A DNA stretch of 64,000 nt, taken from the NCBI GenBank assembly GCA_035041965.1, contig JAPYMA010003036.1, positions 186,001-250,000 on the forward strand. The letters are read 5' to 3'. Below are positions 13,388 to 25,600 of this stretch, piece by piece. Made by a program: the position numbers and the translations under genes. Origin of the DNA: Anisakis pegreffii (Eukaryota; Nematoda; Chromadorea; Rhabditida; Anisakidae). The notes below the pieces were generated by a model that was not told where the DNA came from, searched no databases, and saw only the letters and a program-made list of their open reading frames with translations. How positions within the stretch are numbered: the first letter of the stretch is position 1; each line of letters begins with the position of its first letter.

Positions 13388-15927
13388 CCAATCACCCGGA
13401 AGTACAAAGCTTCATCGTGTTCCTCAGCGTTTCTCTGTAAACTGTTCACAACAACGATCGCCATAATCTTACCTCTTTTAATTGTTTTCGCCACTCAGGT
13501 TAATCGCTTCTGATGTGTGCAGTTTTGAAACCGATTTCTTTCAAATTCTGTGTCGACAAATTAGGAAGGCACCCATCGAAACTCTTTTTTAAAGAAACAA
13601 TTCAGATATGATGTTCTGTTTGTGTAGGTCCATCGCTTTTCGTGATCAAATGAATATTTTCAATTTACCTTTTAGTTTCCAGTATTCACAGAAGCCTTCG
13701 AATTTCTTTAATGATGACACAATGTTTTAAGCCGATGAACTGGTTAGAGACCAAGTTTCACAAATGAAATCATCGATTGATTACTGATTTCCGCAAAAAA
13801 GTGGCAGTTGCAGTGACTGTGCATATAAACTATTATTTTGTATTCTGTGTAACGCAAAATAACTTTTTATGTGGATAATCAGGGCGAATGCCGAAAAATC
13901 TTTCTAAGCAAGCAGCAAAATTATCGAAGAGGTTTTCGAGAAATTTTAAGGGAATGTGGAAAAAATATGGTGTGTACAGTGAGCAACCGAACGTTTCGTT
14001 CAAAAATCGTTTCATACTATTGCTGAAAGGCCGATCCAGTGAGGAGCACCTTCTATGGAGCACGTATCCTGTGCTGAACTATGCAGAATCCGCACATTTG
14101 AGGATTCCAATTATTGAATCGTTTGTCACGGACACAAATGACGATGGCAAAGTTGATAGGGTAATGGAACTGGAAAATGAAGTTACTCTTGTTGCCATTG
14201 GCAGTGTTGTGAGAATTATCCAAATCAAGTGCATTGTTTTTGACAAGGCTGGGAAAATGTTACTATTAGTCCACTTATAAATCATTGACAATATTATGTT
14301 CAACGTTTCTAGATGAAAATTCGAATGAGAACCAGCAGACTTATCATACGATCAACGTGATTCTGTCTGTTGCTTTCAGATTTCCATTACGGCAAAATTT
14401 CCGCTGAAAAAAGGTGAGGAAATTTTCGGTGTATTTTGGATGCTACTGTTTGAATACAGTCTCGAGCTGAGAGCACGTTTCTCGGTAAGTTCCACGATTC
14501 CTATCATGTACATAGCATGTTTTATCTTTTCCAATCAACAGTGATACACTGATATCCAGTGGACTCATTTTGGAATTATGTGATCAATTGTGGTTGATCA
14601 GCAACGGAGTTTTCGAGAGTTATGCGATAAAATTGTTCGAAAATGAGTGTCATCTGCTGGAGAGTGACAACATTTTGCTATGGCCACTTCAGATGGAAAC
14701 AGCGCTGTTCGGCGATCTCGACAAGTTGGCCGCCGGTAGGTCACTGACGGTTAGCGGTGATCTGCAAATGGATCAAGCGGTGCCGCTGCCGAGCTTTGGA
14801 TGGGATTTTGCTCATAATGGAGCGCTTATCAACGAATCTAAAGTGCAAGTGAGCGAGTATGATCCGAACGAAATCATTCTGAGGAATTCATTCAGGAATT
14901 ATACAACTGTTCTCAACAGGTATTCAATGTTTGCACGATCGTGGCTTTGTTTTGAATGTTTCTTGCGTGAAATTCAGTTAGACGCATTCCATCAAATCAG
15001 TTAAATCAAACTAAGCGACATTCATCGCAGATGCTCAAAATGAAAACTCGTGCAATGTAGATGAAGTATTTTTTGCGCAGCCGAAAAAATCAGTTGACAG
15101 ATGAGTCAACATTTTGAGTGATCTCTTATCAGTTGAATCAGTTGGAAGGTACTATTTGCTGATCGAAACAAATGCAAATTGTGCGTTAATGAAATACAAC
15201 TGCAAGGGAATACGTTAGTAATGACACGTAAAACTTAGATACACGCTTTCAAAGATGATTTGTGTACAACGAACAATTTCAACTAAACAGAAAATTCAGT
15301 GTAATCGGAGGAACAACATGAGAATTGACATAATAATAACAACAACTGCAGTGATAATAACGGTTGTAACATAACCAATGTTAATTAATAATATGAATGA
15401 TAATAACAGCAGTACTATTCAAGAGTAAGGGAATTTATAATGAAACGTATGAATAGATACCAAAATTCACCGTAGAAAATTTTTATGACCAGTTGCAAGA
15501 TCACTTTTGCGAGGACGAAACAAGAAGAACAATGTCATGATATTTATAGCACGGTTTTTTTCGTATTTCATTATGAATGTCTAGAATAGTCAGAATCTTA
15601 TTTGCTTAACTGTTATTTCAGTTCTCGTTCAGAACAGGGATATGAACCGATGAATATAAACTTGAGAAAAATTTCAGGAAAGTGGAGCGATGGTCAGCGA
15701 AATCAGCGGAAGATGCGAATACTTTCGTTTTCAGTTATCAAGTGCGCATTCCCGAGCAACTGTTCACATATAGAACTGGCCTTTTCGAATTGTTCAAATT
15801 TGCTTGGATACAATATTTGAGTATTTTTGTTGTTGTTCGTTTTGCTCTCCGAAACCTTCTTAAGTTCATTTTTGAGAATCGCATTCTTTCGACGATTGTT
15901 TCAAGCGACAATAAACATCTTGACTGA
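13388..15927 (+). CDS. tmem-231: TMEM231 orthologue, ciliary transition-zone membrane protein
   Basis: Component of the MKS module at the transition zone, which gates protein entry into cilia (family knowledge). Exons seen: 13388-13498, 13951-14160, 14380-14484, 14693-14919 and 15678-15927 (TGA). All junctions keep frame (the last intron is phase 2), giving about 300 residues, close to the family length of roughly 310. Exon one of these carries KYKASSCSSAFLCK, then a hydrophobic helix (TM1). Next come SEQPNVSF and HLLWSTYP, then DTNDDGKVD, all hallmark TMEM231 positions. A later exon has NYTTVLN. The last exon contains LFKFAWIQYLSI, the start of TM2, and ends in a short cytosolic tail. The long region between the two helices is the extracytosolic domain. 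A short first exon with the initiator Met (about 10 codons expected) was not found. The acceptor at 14692 was chosen because the upstream open frame does not fit phase. Confidence 0.9.
15321..15411. repeat. AAT/AAC low-complexity tract in TMEM231 intron
   Basis: Imperfect repeats of AAT, AAC and GATAAT triplets within the 758-bp last intron of the TMEM231 gene. No other content was recognised in that intron. Confidence 0.6.
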
Positions 15928-16633
15928 TTCGCTCGATTGTGTCAAAAAAAAACATCTTGATTCACTTGACTGTTAACGCTATGCACCGGCGTGGTGTACC
16001 ATATCGATGGCTACACCATTTGCCATATTAATTGAGATCATTGTCCACTTCAGTTTATGATATTGCTAGATGCATTGTGCATTTTTCAATGAGACATTCT
16101 AACTTACAATTAGCAACATTTCCACAAGGCCATTTATTGCTGACTTCGCTATAATTTAGCTCCTTTCATACTGCTGACCAATTAGGCAGCGAAATGGCTC
16201 TCCACATCAACGGTTTGTGAACGTGGACTGATCCAACATTTTCCATTAACCGGCTTCTGGTAGTAGTGTTATTGTGGATTTGATATTTTCAAGGCTGATG
16301 CCTCGACTGGCTCCCAGTTCGCTAACGTCAATTTCTGATTCTTGAAACAGTTCTACATCTGTGCAAGGATGCTGTGACCTCGGATTCCCTAGCTGCTAGC
16401 AAACTTGTTATCAGTCGTAACGGATGAAAATCCGGAGAACAGTTCATCTACAAATAAGCAGTCTTCTGCGAATTTTTGTGAAAAAAATGTTTTGAAAGAC
16501 GTTTCGTCCATCCATAACGATCGTATCTAGAATGCTTTGTTTCGGAAATTGCGGAAAGTGACTGAAATTAGCACCATAAATGATTGATGGTGTGAATTAG
16601 AATGAGGTGTGATATGAACAATAGTAATAATGG
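15928..16633. other. Intergenic spacer between convergent TMEM231 and bZIP genes
   Basis: About 700 bp between two convergently transcribed genes. I see no exon here. It should contain both 3' UTRs. An AATAAA occurs at 15910-15915, but inside the last TMEM231 codons, so the true polyadenylation signals are unresolved. Confidence 0.6.
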
Positions 16634-19508
16634 TTAATGCGCTGTTTTGTGACAGTCATCCAAACGTGGTCTCCCCCTGCGATGTACACTGAATCGAGAG
16701 TATGGATTTGGCTGATCTCTTCTGAGGAAAGAGAGAACATCATCAGCGTCATGAGCAGACGACGAAGTTGTGAACATGTTAAACGCTGGACCGTATCTTC
16801 GAATCGGCAGCTTGAGATGTCCCTGTAAGATTGAATCGCAACATGGAGAGTATTTGCAGTGGAGTTGCGATTGCAACGTTTCAGCTGGTTGGTACGATGC
16901 TGAATGCGGCGGTTGAGTCACGCTGTTGATCGTCGCATCAGCATTCAGTGACGTTTGCAGTTGTGGTGGCGTTCCGGTTAGTTGTGCTGAATGTGTTCGT
17001 TGACGTAAAGTATTCGGTAGAATCGGAATGAAATGTGACTGCTGTCTGGCGTTCAAAAACACTGTTGTTGGTTCTTTTGAAAGTGATGGATAGTCTGGAG
17101 TTGTCAGGGCTGGCCTGATAAGATGGCTGACTGCGGTAGTTTTGTTGTAAGGCTCTGAAATCGTTCGAATTCGGTGCTGCTTACTGATTTGCTGAAGGGC
17201 CGGTCGCTTCCGGCGAACTCTATCTGGTGACTTCTGTGCTACCGTGGTATTTTGATACGAGTCGACGTCGTGTTGTTTTGCTGGTGGAGATGACGTTGAT
17301 AATGATGGCTCTGTGGTCGGGCTAGGTGAGGCAGCATCATTTGCGGGATCGTTAAGGCTCGGCATAAGCCTAGGCGGCGAAGATGGAGGGCTTGAGGAAG
17401 GCCCCAACAATGAGGAATTAGCTGAGATTTGTGACAGTATTGTCACCTCATCGATTTTCTGTTGTTGGGATTGAAGTTGATCGTTGCGCTCTTGCCGTTG
17501 GCCTTTTTGTTTCTGGATTCGCACGTCAAGAGCACTGCTTAGATGAGGAGGACATGATGGGTGATCGAGCCGTGAAGGTTGCAATGCCACTTCTGATGGC
17601 ACAGGAATTGCCGATGGTAGCTGTAGGATTGATCTGGATGGATTCTGTAAGAGGAAATTGCGCATCATTGCCGTTGCTGGTATCACAACAACACCTTTCG
17701 CAGGTTTCTCACATCGTTCCGTTGATGTAGACCCTGACGGTGACATTGATTCGTGAGATGGCGGCGCTGTGTGCGGTGGAGTTGAGCTAGAAGACTGCTG
17801 AAATTTCGTGAAGTCTACCACCAAAGTGCGTGGAATCATCGCGCTTTCGTGATTCAATAAAACGTTTACATATTTTTATCCTTGCTGATAAATTGTGAAT
17901 CAAGTGAATGCATGATATACTTGGATAGATCACATAACGATTGTACAAATCAGACGCAGGCGATGATATGATCTAATTCAATGGTCAGTTGAAGAATTGA
18001 TACTCAATACAGTTTATGAAAGAAAGTAAAACAAGTACATGAAAAACCTCTAGCTCAAACGCATACGAACTCACTTCTGTGTCCATTTCATCAGGCATTC
18101 GTTCACTCCTGTTCAACTCAGATTGAGTCACTTTATCCAGCTCCGTTCGCACATCGATATTCTCCTCCGCAACTCTTTTGTAGATCGATTCAACGCGAGC
18201 AATTTCGTGCCGCAGCTCTCGAATAATGGCGTATGATTCAGCGAAAGCTTTCGATAGAGCCTTCAACCGCTGAAATATTATACATGGAAGTGGTCGCAAG
18301 TATGAAAACAATCATTTGGTCATGATTCCACTTCATTGTTGAGGCTAATTTTATTGTTGTGAAAGGGGAAGTTGAAAATTTGCTTGAATTCATCATCAAA
18401 CGCAATTCACTTCCACAATTACAGATGAATAAGGATCATGGTAATCGAATGTGATCATTCCTTCCCTCAGATACGTCAGTACAGTAGGTGGATGAAATGA
18501 ATGCGCATGGAACGCTATGACCGATACAAATTTACTTGAGATGATCGCTGCTGTCAACGCGACAAACATCTAAAGGTCGCAAAACACTGTTAATGACTAC
18601 AATTGTTTCGAGTGCAAATTGAAATTTCCTGTGACTTGCAATCAACTCAAATTTCATCCAATAAATTCATCCGCAGTTTGCATAGAACCGTTTGTCGGTG
18701 AAAGGAACTGAACTCGCGACTACTGAAATACCGAAGTGATTGTTATAGCACTGTGTCTGGCTTACTCGAGTCAATTGTTCATTCCCTTTTCGTAACTCGT
18801 TGATTCGTTCGTCTTTCTTGTGTCGATATCGTGCCGCTGCAAGCAGATTATCCCTCCGTCGTTTATCGCGTTTTAGTTTCGCCTCCAAGCTCAGCTCTTC
18901 ACTGTCATCCTGAATATTATTCAATGAATGCAGAGAATAGTAATCATTAATGATGCGCTGTCTCGCAACAAAATATTCTTTACTTTGTTCTTATAAATTG
19001 CTATAAACAATACCAAAAATTCGGTAGCTAACTGTACGCTCACAATCGCTTTGCAATCTCGTCCATGATGACTTAATTGTTCTCAATTGGATTGGTTTTC
19101 ATAAACTGGTAACTTCTCTTCATCAAAATATCCAGTACTATACTATTGCAAACGAACGCACTTTCATATGTGAATGGTGAACGTCTTGGAATACAAATAT
19201 AGTGAGCTTCTAAAGATGCTTATCTTATTTACTGATGAAGGAGCAAAATGGTCTGTTCGATTGATTTCGTGAATGAAATTGTTGATTTTGCTCGATCGAT
19301 TAGAATAAAGCGAGAAAGTTACAAACTTCACAAAACAAACTGGAATTTCACCATAAACGAGTTTCGAGTGTCGAACCTGCATCAGATCCTCTTTTCTGGG
19401 TCGGCCACCTTTCTTTTTCAGTGCTTTCGAGTGCTTATCTTTAGGCACGGCCTCTTCGGGTTCTTTAGAAGTACACTGATCGATTTCGTCGTTGTGAAGG
19501 TTCGTCAT
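16634..19508 (-). CDS. bZIP transcription factor with long Ser/Pro/Gln-rich C-terminus
   Basis: DNA-binding, dimerising nuclear factor. Exons on the minus strand: 19377-19508 (ATG at 19506-19508), 18766-18909, 18075-18269 and 16634-17797 (TAA). All introns are phase 0, with donors GTTCGA, GTAAGC and GTGAGT. The product is 544 residues. Residues 35-39 are GRPRK, an AT-hook-like basic patch next to the bZIP. The basic region KRRRDNLLAAARYRHKK spans residues 60-76 and contains the N-x7-R signature (Asn65, Arg73). The zipper follows with heptad positions L83, L90, L97, S104, L111, V118, V125, V132 and V139. The basic region and zipper are split by an intron after Arg92. Residues 158-544 come from one exon, are rich in Ser, Pro, Gln and Thr, and look disordered. 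They may act as a regulatory or activation region (inference). The acceptor TTTCAG at 17798-17803 was preferred over the upstream open frame because it alone fits phase. The subfamily (ATF4-like or other) is unresolved, and further 5' exons cannot be excluded. Confidence 0.85.
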
Positions 19509-22500
19509 TTCATGCACCGTTCAATTTCGACACGCCTAACGCTTGAAAACGTAACTTTGCAACGAACACAACTATCCTCACTAACGATGTACAGCTAATG
19601 TAGACGAGTAATGTAGACTAAAAGGATGAGCGAACAAACCGGTGAGATCTAAATTTTGTAGTTTCCAATTGCATGCTAGCTTCGAACTGCATGAAATGCA
19701 TGAGTAGAGAAACTGATGTCACGAATAAATTTGGTTTTTTTTTAAAGAAATCCAAGAAAATAGAGAAATCAAAAAATGGGAATTATGTTTGGTTTAGATA
19801 ATACGATAGAAAACAGCTTCAAAAAGAAGCAACTGCCGCTACCAATTAGCAACACTACATTTTTACGGACTGATTCATTCGTCGATCTTAACATCTTAAT
19901 AGTGAGCAAATTGCGAGACGTCTTTAGCGGTGGGCAATTTATGGGGAGTTTAAAAAAAATTTTCATCGCTCTGTCGAATACCTTGGCGTCTAAGAGCAAG
20001 AAAATATTAACTCATCACCGATGAATAGTCTATTGATAAGAGTGTTTAATCAGTGATATGCGATATTATCAGCATTAGAGTGAACTCAGAAATGAAATAT
20101 TTTTGTAGTGCAAACCGATATGATAGCAATTTGAATGATACAGCAGTTTGAAGCGCTCAGCTGCAGTCGTTATTCAGGATGATAAGGGTTTTTTATGGTT
20201 TAATAGACAAAAGTAGAGTTGCAATCGTAAAAGTAAAGGTAATCGTAAACGAAAAAGCTAAATTTCACGTGCCGTGTGTTTGAACTGGATCAGAACGTTT
20301 CACCCCACCGCTATGCTTCACCGCTTGTTTTTCGACAGCAGCAAATTAAGGCATATCTCCATTTAGCCCACTGCACGAGGGTTATGCTTATCGTTAGTGC
20401 TCATATAAATCTATATTTTTGGTCAACTTATGCTGATTTCGAACATTCTCAGAAATTGACAATTCCAGCCAATCCTTCTGCCTGAAGTGAAAACAATGTT
20501 CAAAAAGATCAAGTGCATTGATATGCCTTAATTTGAGGTTAGGTTAAACATGAGGTTACACCTAAAAATAAGCTGAGGACTACTCCGGGCTGGTCACTTG
20601 GGTTTAGGCCTTGCTCAGGCTTAGGCTGGGCCTTGCTCCATGCTTAGCCCACATAGTGAACGCATTAAACATACATGAAGATTTCTTCCAAAATGAATTC
20701 TTCGTGAGGTTAATTCTCATTGCTATTTTAATGGGAAAACATTGCGATTGAGATCATTCACGTATTATGCATGCCTCATAACGAGTGATCTCTGAGAACC
20801 TCTATTGCATGAATTCATCAGCCACATAGGTGATACTGGTCAAGGTACGAGTACTCATTGTCAGAAAAAAAAACACTCATCCAGTCAACATCATGAATTG
20901 CACTTTCATCTGCGGAGTGATAAGGACTAAAAACTAAGGCATTCACGACTCCTTTCGCTATCTGTCATGCCCTTTTTTAGATGGTTAATAATGTTACTGT
21001 GCTTGAGTTTATTATGGGCACTAAAAAATGATGAATCTGAAAAGTGAAAAAGTGACTGTGATACGATATCATCGTACTGCTATCATTCAAACACTGTTGT
21101 GAAGAGAACCTTTTTCGTTATCGCACTGATGATTAGAGTCACGTGAGCGCTCTTATCGCACCCTGTCATGACACGAGCAGGCAGATGAACCACTTGATTA
21201 TATTAGATAATATGGATTTTATGTGCACATTCAAAAATTATAGAATGATTCTGATTTCAAATCATTTTTTGGTGATGCACACTGAAAGACATCAGTACGC
21301 ATTAATCATTCGTGCGAAAAATAATTCATTTATGAGATCACTTATATCACAGTGCACTGTTTCTTTGTTACATACGAGAGTTCAGTATCGAAGACGATTC
21401 ACGCAAAAGTAGTGCATGGTTAAATTCATTTTCATGTGTCAGCAATCCTCATTTTTCTGACATTTTCCAAGAAGAATAGAACCCTTTTCCTTTCATTTAC
21501 TCGTTCAGAGAATCTTGATGAATAGAACAGGTTCGCTTAACACTACGTTATTCATTAACCTGAATCAGGCCAAAATATTAGCAAAGAGCTCACAATTGCT
21601 GCGGCAGAATACATTTAAACGCGCAGATCGAAATTTGTCGCCAGCTCAAATCAATTCCATTCCTAATCTCATTGAACAACCGACTTTTGAGAAGCGAACA
21701 ACAAAACGGTGAGACTGCTGAATTATGCCGAAAGCTCAAAATGTCTTCGTATTCGATACGATTGCTGCAAATCTTTCTTCTTACAATTGTTCGTTCGGTC
21801 ATTTTCCACTCTGCTCTTCTTAGTTCATTTCGTTTAGTTACGTCTTGCCATTTTGATGGTCATTCAGGTGGCACACCTCATGCCCGTTTGTTCGCATTCA
21901 ATGTAACTTCCTTCAGTTGATTTTCGGCTATTGGAAACGTGTGGTGAGCATCGTTCAGTGCCAGTCGACTTCACCGCATTTCGATTATGAAAACAATTCA
22001 GTACCTCCTGTTTAATCTGCAAATGAACAAAAGTTCGTTAGAAACACTAGCGCATTGTCATCGTCATAGTTTGTCAACGTCCTTTGCGCCACAAATTTCT
22101 GCCGAAGTTAATCTTGAGCAGTCATAAGAAGAGGCTGAGCAACGCGTTAAGTATGTAGTCGGCACTAGATAAGACACTTCTTTTTCATGACGGCTCAGTG
22201 CTATCAAATCATCCATAATATGTAGTGATTCACAATCATTTTGTTATGAAATATTTTTGACTATTAGACAGCGCTATGAAATTTCAATATTGTTTCATAT
22301 TTTGCAAATACAAAATATTGCGATGACGCATCGTTGGAGACGAATTTTATCACAATAAATAAATTTATAACCGCTGTGGAATATTTACAACACTGTGATT
22401 GAACCGATGTATTTTCTATTGATAACGTCAGATGATGCGTTGGGATTGAGCAAAAATGTTACGCAGAAAAAGGTGCGATGTGTTCATGTGATAGGATGAA

Positions 22501-22903
22501 ATCATGATTTAATTTCGCTCTGTATAGCTGATATTGTCATCTGAAGGCCATTGCTAAACGGCATTTTGAACTCTCATTTTCTACGAATTGGTCTGAGTTT
22601 GTGTACTCAAAGTGTTCGAATGACTATTTGGCAACCCATCTTGGTTAGGTTCAGTGATGAAACCATATGGATAGTGAACGATTCATAGGCGTTCATTGCA
22701 TCACTTCGTAATGTTTCGCGTCTCATTGCGATAAAACAAGAGATTTGGAAGCGTTTTGTTGCAGTAATGCCTTGAATTTCTGCCTGATGTTCTCTACACA
22801 GGTTGATGCAGAAGGAAGCTGGCATGTTTAGGTTGCTCTGACGGTTAGAGGTATTTCCTGAATCGAGCGCATGAGACGTTTCGTGAGAAGTAATGCAACT
22901 AAC
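19509..22903. other. Intergenic region, bZIP 5' flank and receptor A 3' flank
   Basis: No recognised gene. The region includes the upstream flank of the bZIP gene. It also has a GC-richer tract at about 20580-20655 with repeated CCTTGCTC and TTAGGC words, and one weak candidate exon (21515-21711). The last coding exon and 3' UTR of receptor A should lie below 22904. An in-frame continuation of exon 6 runs open to a stop at about 22607, but it does not resemble the other copies. Confidence 0.5.
21515..21711 (+). CDS. Weak candidate exon, unidentified
   Basis: An open frame starting MMNRTGSLNTTLFINL ends at a good donor (CG|GTGAGA at 21712). Codon use is balanced and the predicted peptide is hydrophilic. 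I do not recognise it, and found no partner exon downstream. It is listed because the splice donor and composition stand out from the surroundings. Confidence 0.2.
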
Positions 22904-25600
22904 TTGACAATCAGTAATGAAGCTGATGATAGGATCGACTAATATACGCAGCAATAAGGTACACCTGAAATTCAATTACGGATATCATTTGATGCTGACT
23001 TGCTGGATGATCAACAGCATCGAAATGAAGTATCAAAACTTCGTTTTCGAGAGCAAACAGACACGCAAACAAATCAGCAGTTTCGTCTTCTAGCGCAATG
23101 AGATATGCTATATTGCTGTATCGAATGCTCGAAATCAAATGTTAAGGATTGATTCGACCTTAGCTACTTATGTCCAAAGTAATACCAACCTGACCACACC
23201 GAGTAAATGTGTCAGTTCCACAAAATTTCGAATGAAATAACAGTGATCACGATGAATCACCAGACAAATGCACCACAGAACGTACGAAAATGATAGTCCT
23301 CCGAAAGTGCCAACGTTAAGTGTTAATTTCCATAATGGGAATCGCAAACTGTTTTCACTATTCGCACCAACGGTGCCACCGGATGTTCGCTTCCGTCTGA
23401 ATGATTCCATTACCCTTTCAGATCTCTTGATGAGTAGCATCTGAAATTTTTGATTGGAATCGCTTCTTTCATTTATGTGCACTGAACGTTGATATTTTTG
23501 GATTACTCGACAATGACGAAAAAAGCAATGGTTTTGGCAAAAACTTTAGGTCTTTTTGATTTCTACGATAAGCGAATCACCAATCGGAATGAGTTTCTGC
23601 TGGCTCGACGGAACAGTGTTAACATTGCGAATTTCAAACGAGTAGTTTTGACACCAACTGGAGGTGGCGAGCTTTTTGAGTGGTGGAAGGTAAACTGTAG
23701 AGAAGATAAAGCAGATTACGGAGCCGGCAGACACGTACATGTGATAGCGAAGACGATAAGTGTTACCAGGTAAACGATGACAATGATAACGTATCGAAGT
23801 TGAAGCATCACAAAAAAGCACGTTTCGTACTCACATCCTGACCACTGATGCCACGATTGTATTTCGACGAACGCCAGCGCAAGAAATGCTGGAGATACCA
23901 TCACGAAGAATAGCACCCAACTGAATCTGGCAATATTCATCAGTACAACTGCACTCCAACACTCCACCAATGTATCCAAGATCTTAGCCAGGAGTCTACG
24001 ATTACCTTGAGCTGTGCAAAGCAATTGGCTATTCATATGTTGTAGTGCATATAACATATGAATAACCAAAATTTGGTCCATCTTTTCCATCGTTGCGAAC
24101 ATCAGTTAATAAAAAACTAGTTTGTGAAATGAGCTTTGAGGAAATTCCTTATTGAAATGCTTTCTGTTCACGTAAGTTGTTTTTCGTCTTAACGTTTAAA
24201 AAAACGTCTTGCAAATAAGTTTTAAAAAAGTCTCATCAAAAAGTCTTATAAAAAAAGACAAAAAAGCCTCCTTATGACGGTTCAACTCAGCTAAAACTAT
24301 TGCTCTTCCAATTCTTGCAAGCCGAAATCCCGTTGCGTCATTCTCAACAGTATCGCTGATCGAGACTCACCATCAGTTTAATCGTGCAATGTTTATCACG
24401 TAAACACAAGTCAAGTCTTGAAGGAAATCACACGACAAAATTGGCTCACCTCAGGACCATCAAATACACGCAACGTTTCATCGTGATTACTTGACGATAA
24501 CAGAACGGCTTCCAGACCGACAGAAACTTGACGATACTCAGCGTAACATATGAAACCATCGCAGACCAGAAACCACCAAAGAAGAGAATTTCCATAATCG
24601 CAAATATGTTATGGCTGAAGTAAATCATCAAAACAAACAGCGGTAAATTTGTAACGTCCCAGACAATAATGATGCATCGCGTCTTACGTGGTGATTGCTG
24701 ATGATGATATCAGTCACACAAACATTACTAACTAACGAGTAAGTTGAGGTAACACCAATGAAGTGACGACCTACTTGACGTGTTCAACGCTCAGTACATA
24801 GACTGATGTAGCCAAGGCAGTTAAGCAGCTTAGGAGGTCGCCAAACGTTCGATTAATCAGCAACGCGTAACACTTTCGACTGACACGCTTCTTTATGATT
24901 ATTCGGCAGACAACAGTAATATATAATACTGCCAATATTATGGCTGTGAATAGGAAAGGCATCGAAAGCCAGCCAAAATAACAACGATACATTGAATCCA
25001 GTCGTTCCACTCGCTTCATCTAAAATCATGCAACATTTTGCACTCCTATGACAACATACTGGTCCTTATTGGTTGTTCAACGTGATACTTCATAGATCCG
25101 CGGAATCATTATTTGCTGGTTTGCATTTATCACTACTTCGTTGTCGTCGTCACTCATTAATCAGCAATCATAGGGGAACCGGAATTCAGAAATTTCCATG
25201 CGAAACAGCTATGGAAATGAATCGGTAGTGCATCATGAATGGTGACAAACCACCCGTTTTCCAGAATCAGTGGGTGTTATTCAAAGAAAGGCACTTAAAT
25301 TCTTGTTCAGTTCATTTAAGGAATAGTGATGATACTGTCTGACGACACCTTTTTAAACAACCATTGTCCGGTTGCATGCAAATACCAATTCGGCAGTTCA
25401 GTTTTTTCTCATACATATTTGATCAGAGAACGATTACAAATAATTTATCAGTTCAGAGCTGGTGTAGGGAAATGAGTTGGTCTTGTAGCATAAGAACTAA
25501 TAGTTAGATATAGCAACAATGAGACACGTACCTTGAACGACGCTATAAACTCGTCGGTATGGTTCACAAAGCATTCCGTTTGCACATCAATTAGGCTCAT
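22904..25600 (-). CDS. Seven-transmembrane receptor, copy A of tandem family
   Basis: Putative G-protein-coupled receptor of a nematode-type family, expected in the plasma membrane. Exons: 25532-25600 (ATG at 25598-25600, 23 residues, Cys10 and an NHT glycosylation sequon), 24775-25019, 24450-24614, 23739-23920, 23190-23481 and 22904-22964. This gives 338 residues, all phases consistent (0,2,2,1,2). TM1 is near residues 43-60. TM2 carries NRTFGDLLSC, where GD sits at the usual Leu-Asp position. TM3 ends in a VWKPFCYR motif in place of DRY. The loop after TM4 holds SGCEYETC (Cys189, Cys194). A basic third intracellular loop precedes FPLWKLTLNV at TM6. TM7 has LVDPIISFITD in place of NPxxY. The donor CAA|GTTAGT after exon 6 implies at least one more exon, for the C-tail, not located. 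Ligand and G-protein are unknown. I could not assign it to a named C. elegans sr family. Confidence 0.82.

Noticed and set aside
14570..14692. Open frame extending TMEM231 exon upstream of 14693
   Set aside because: It cannot be joined in phase to the exon ending at 14484, and the family alignment needs no extra residues. The TTCAG at 14688-14692 fits both.
17431..17730. 99-codon plus-strand frame
   Set aside because: Antisense shadow of the bZIP C-terminal exon, which has the better splice and homology support.
17798..17857. Starting the bZIP C-terminal exon at the beginning of its open frame
   Set aside because: No acceptor in that stretch keeps phase 0 with the GTGAGT donor at 18074. The TTTCAG just before 17797 does.
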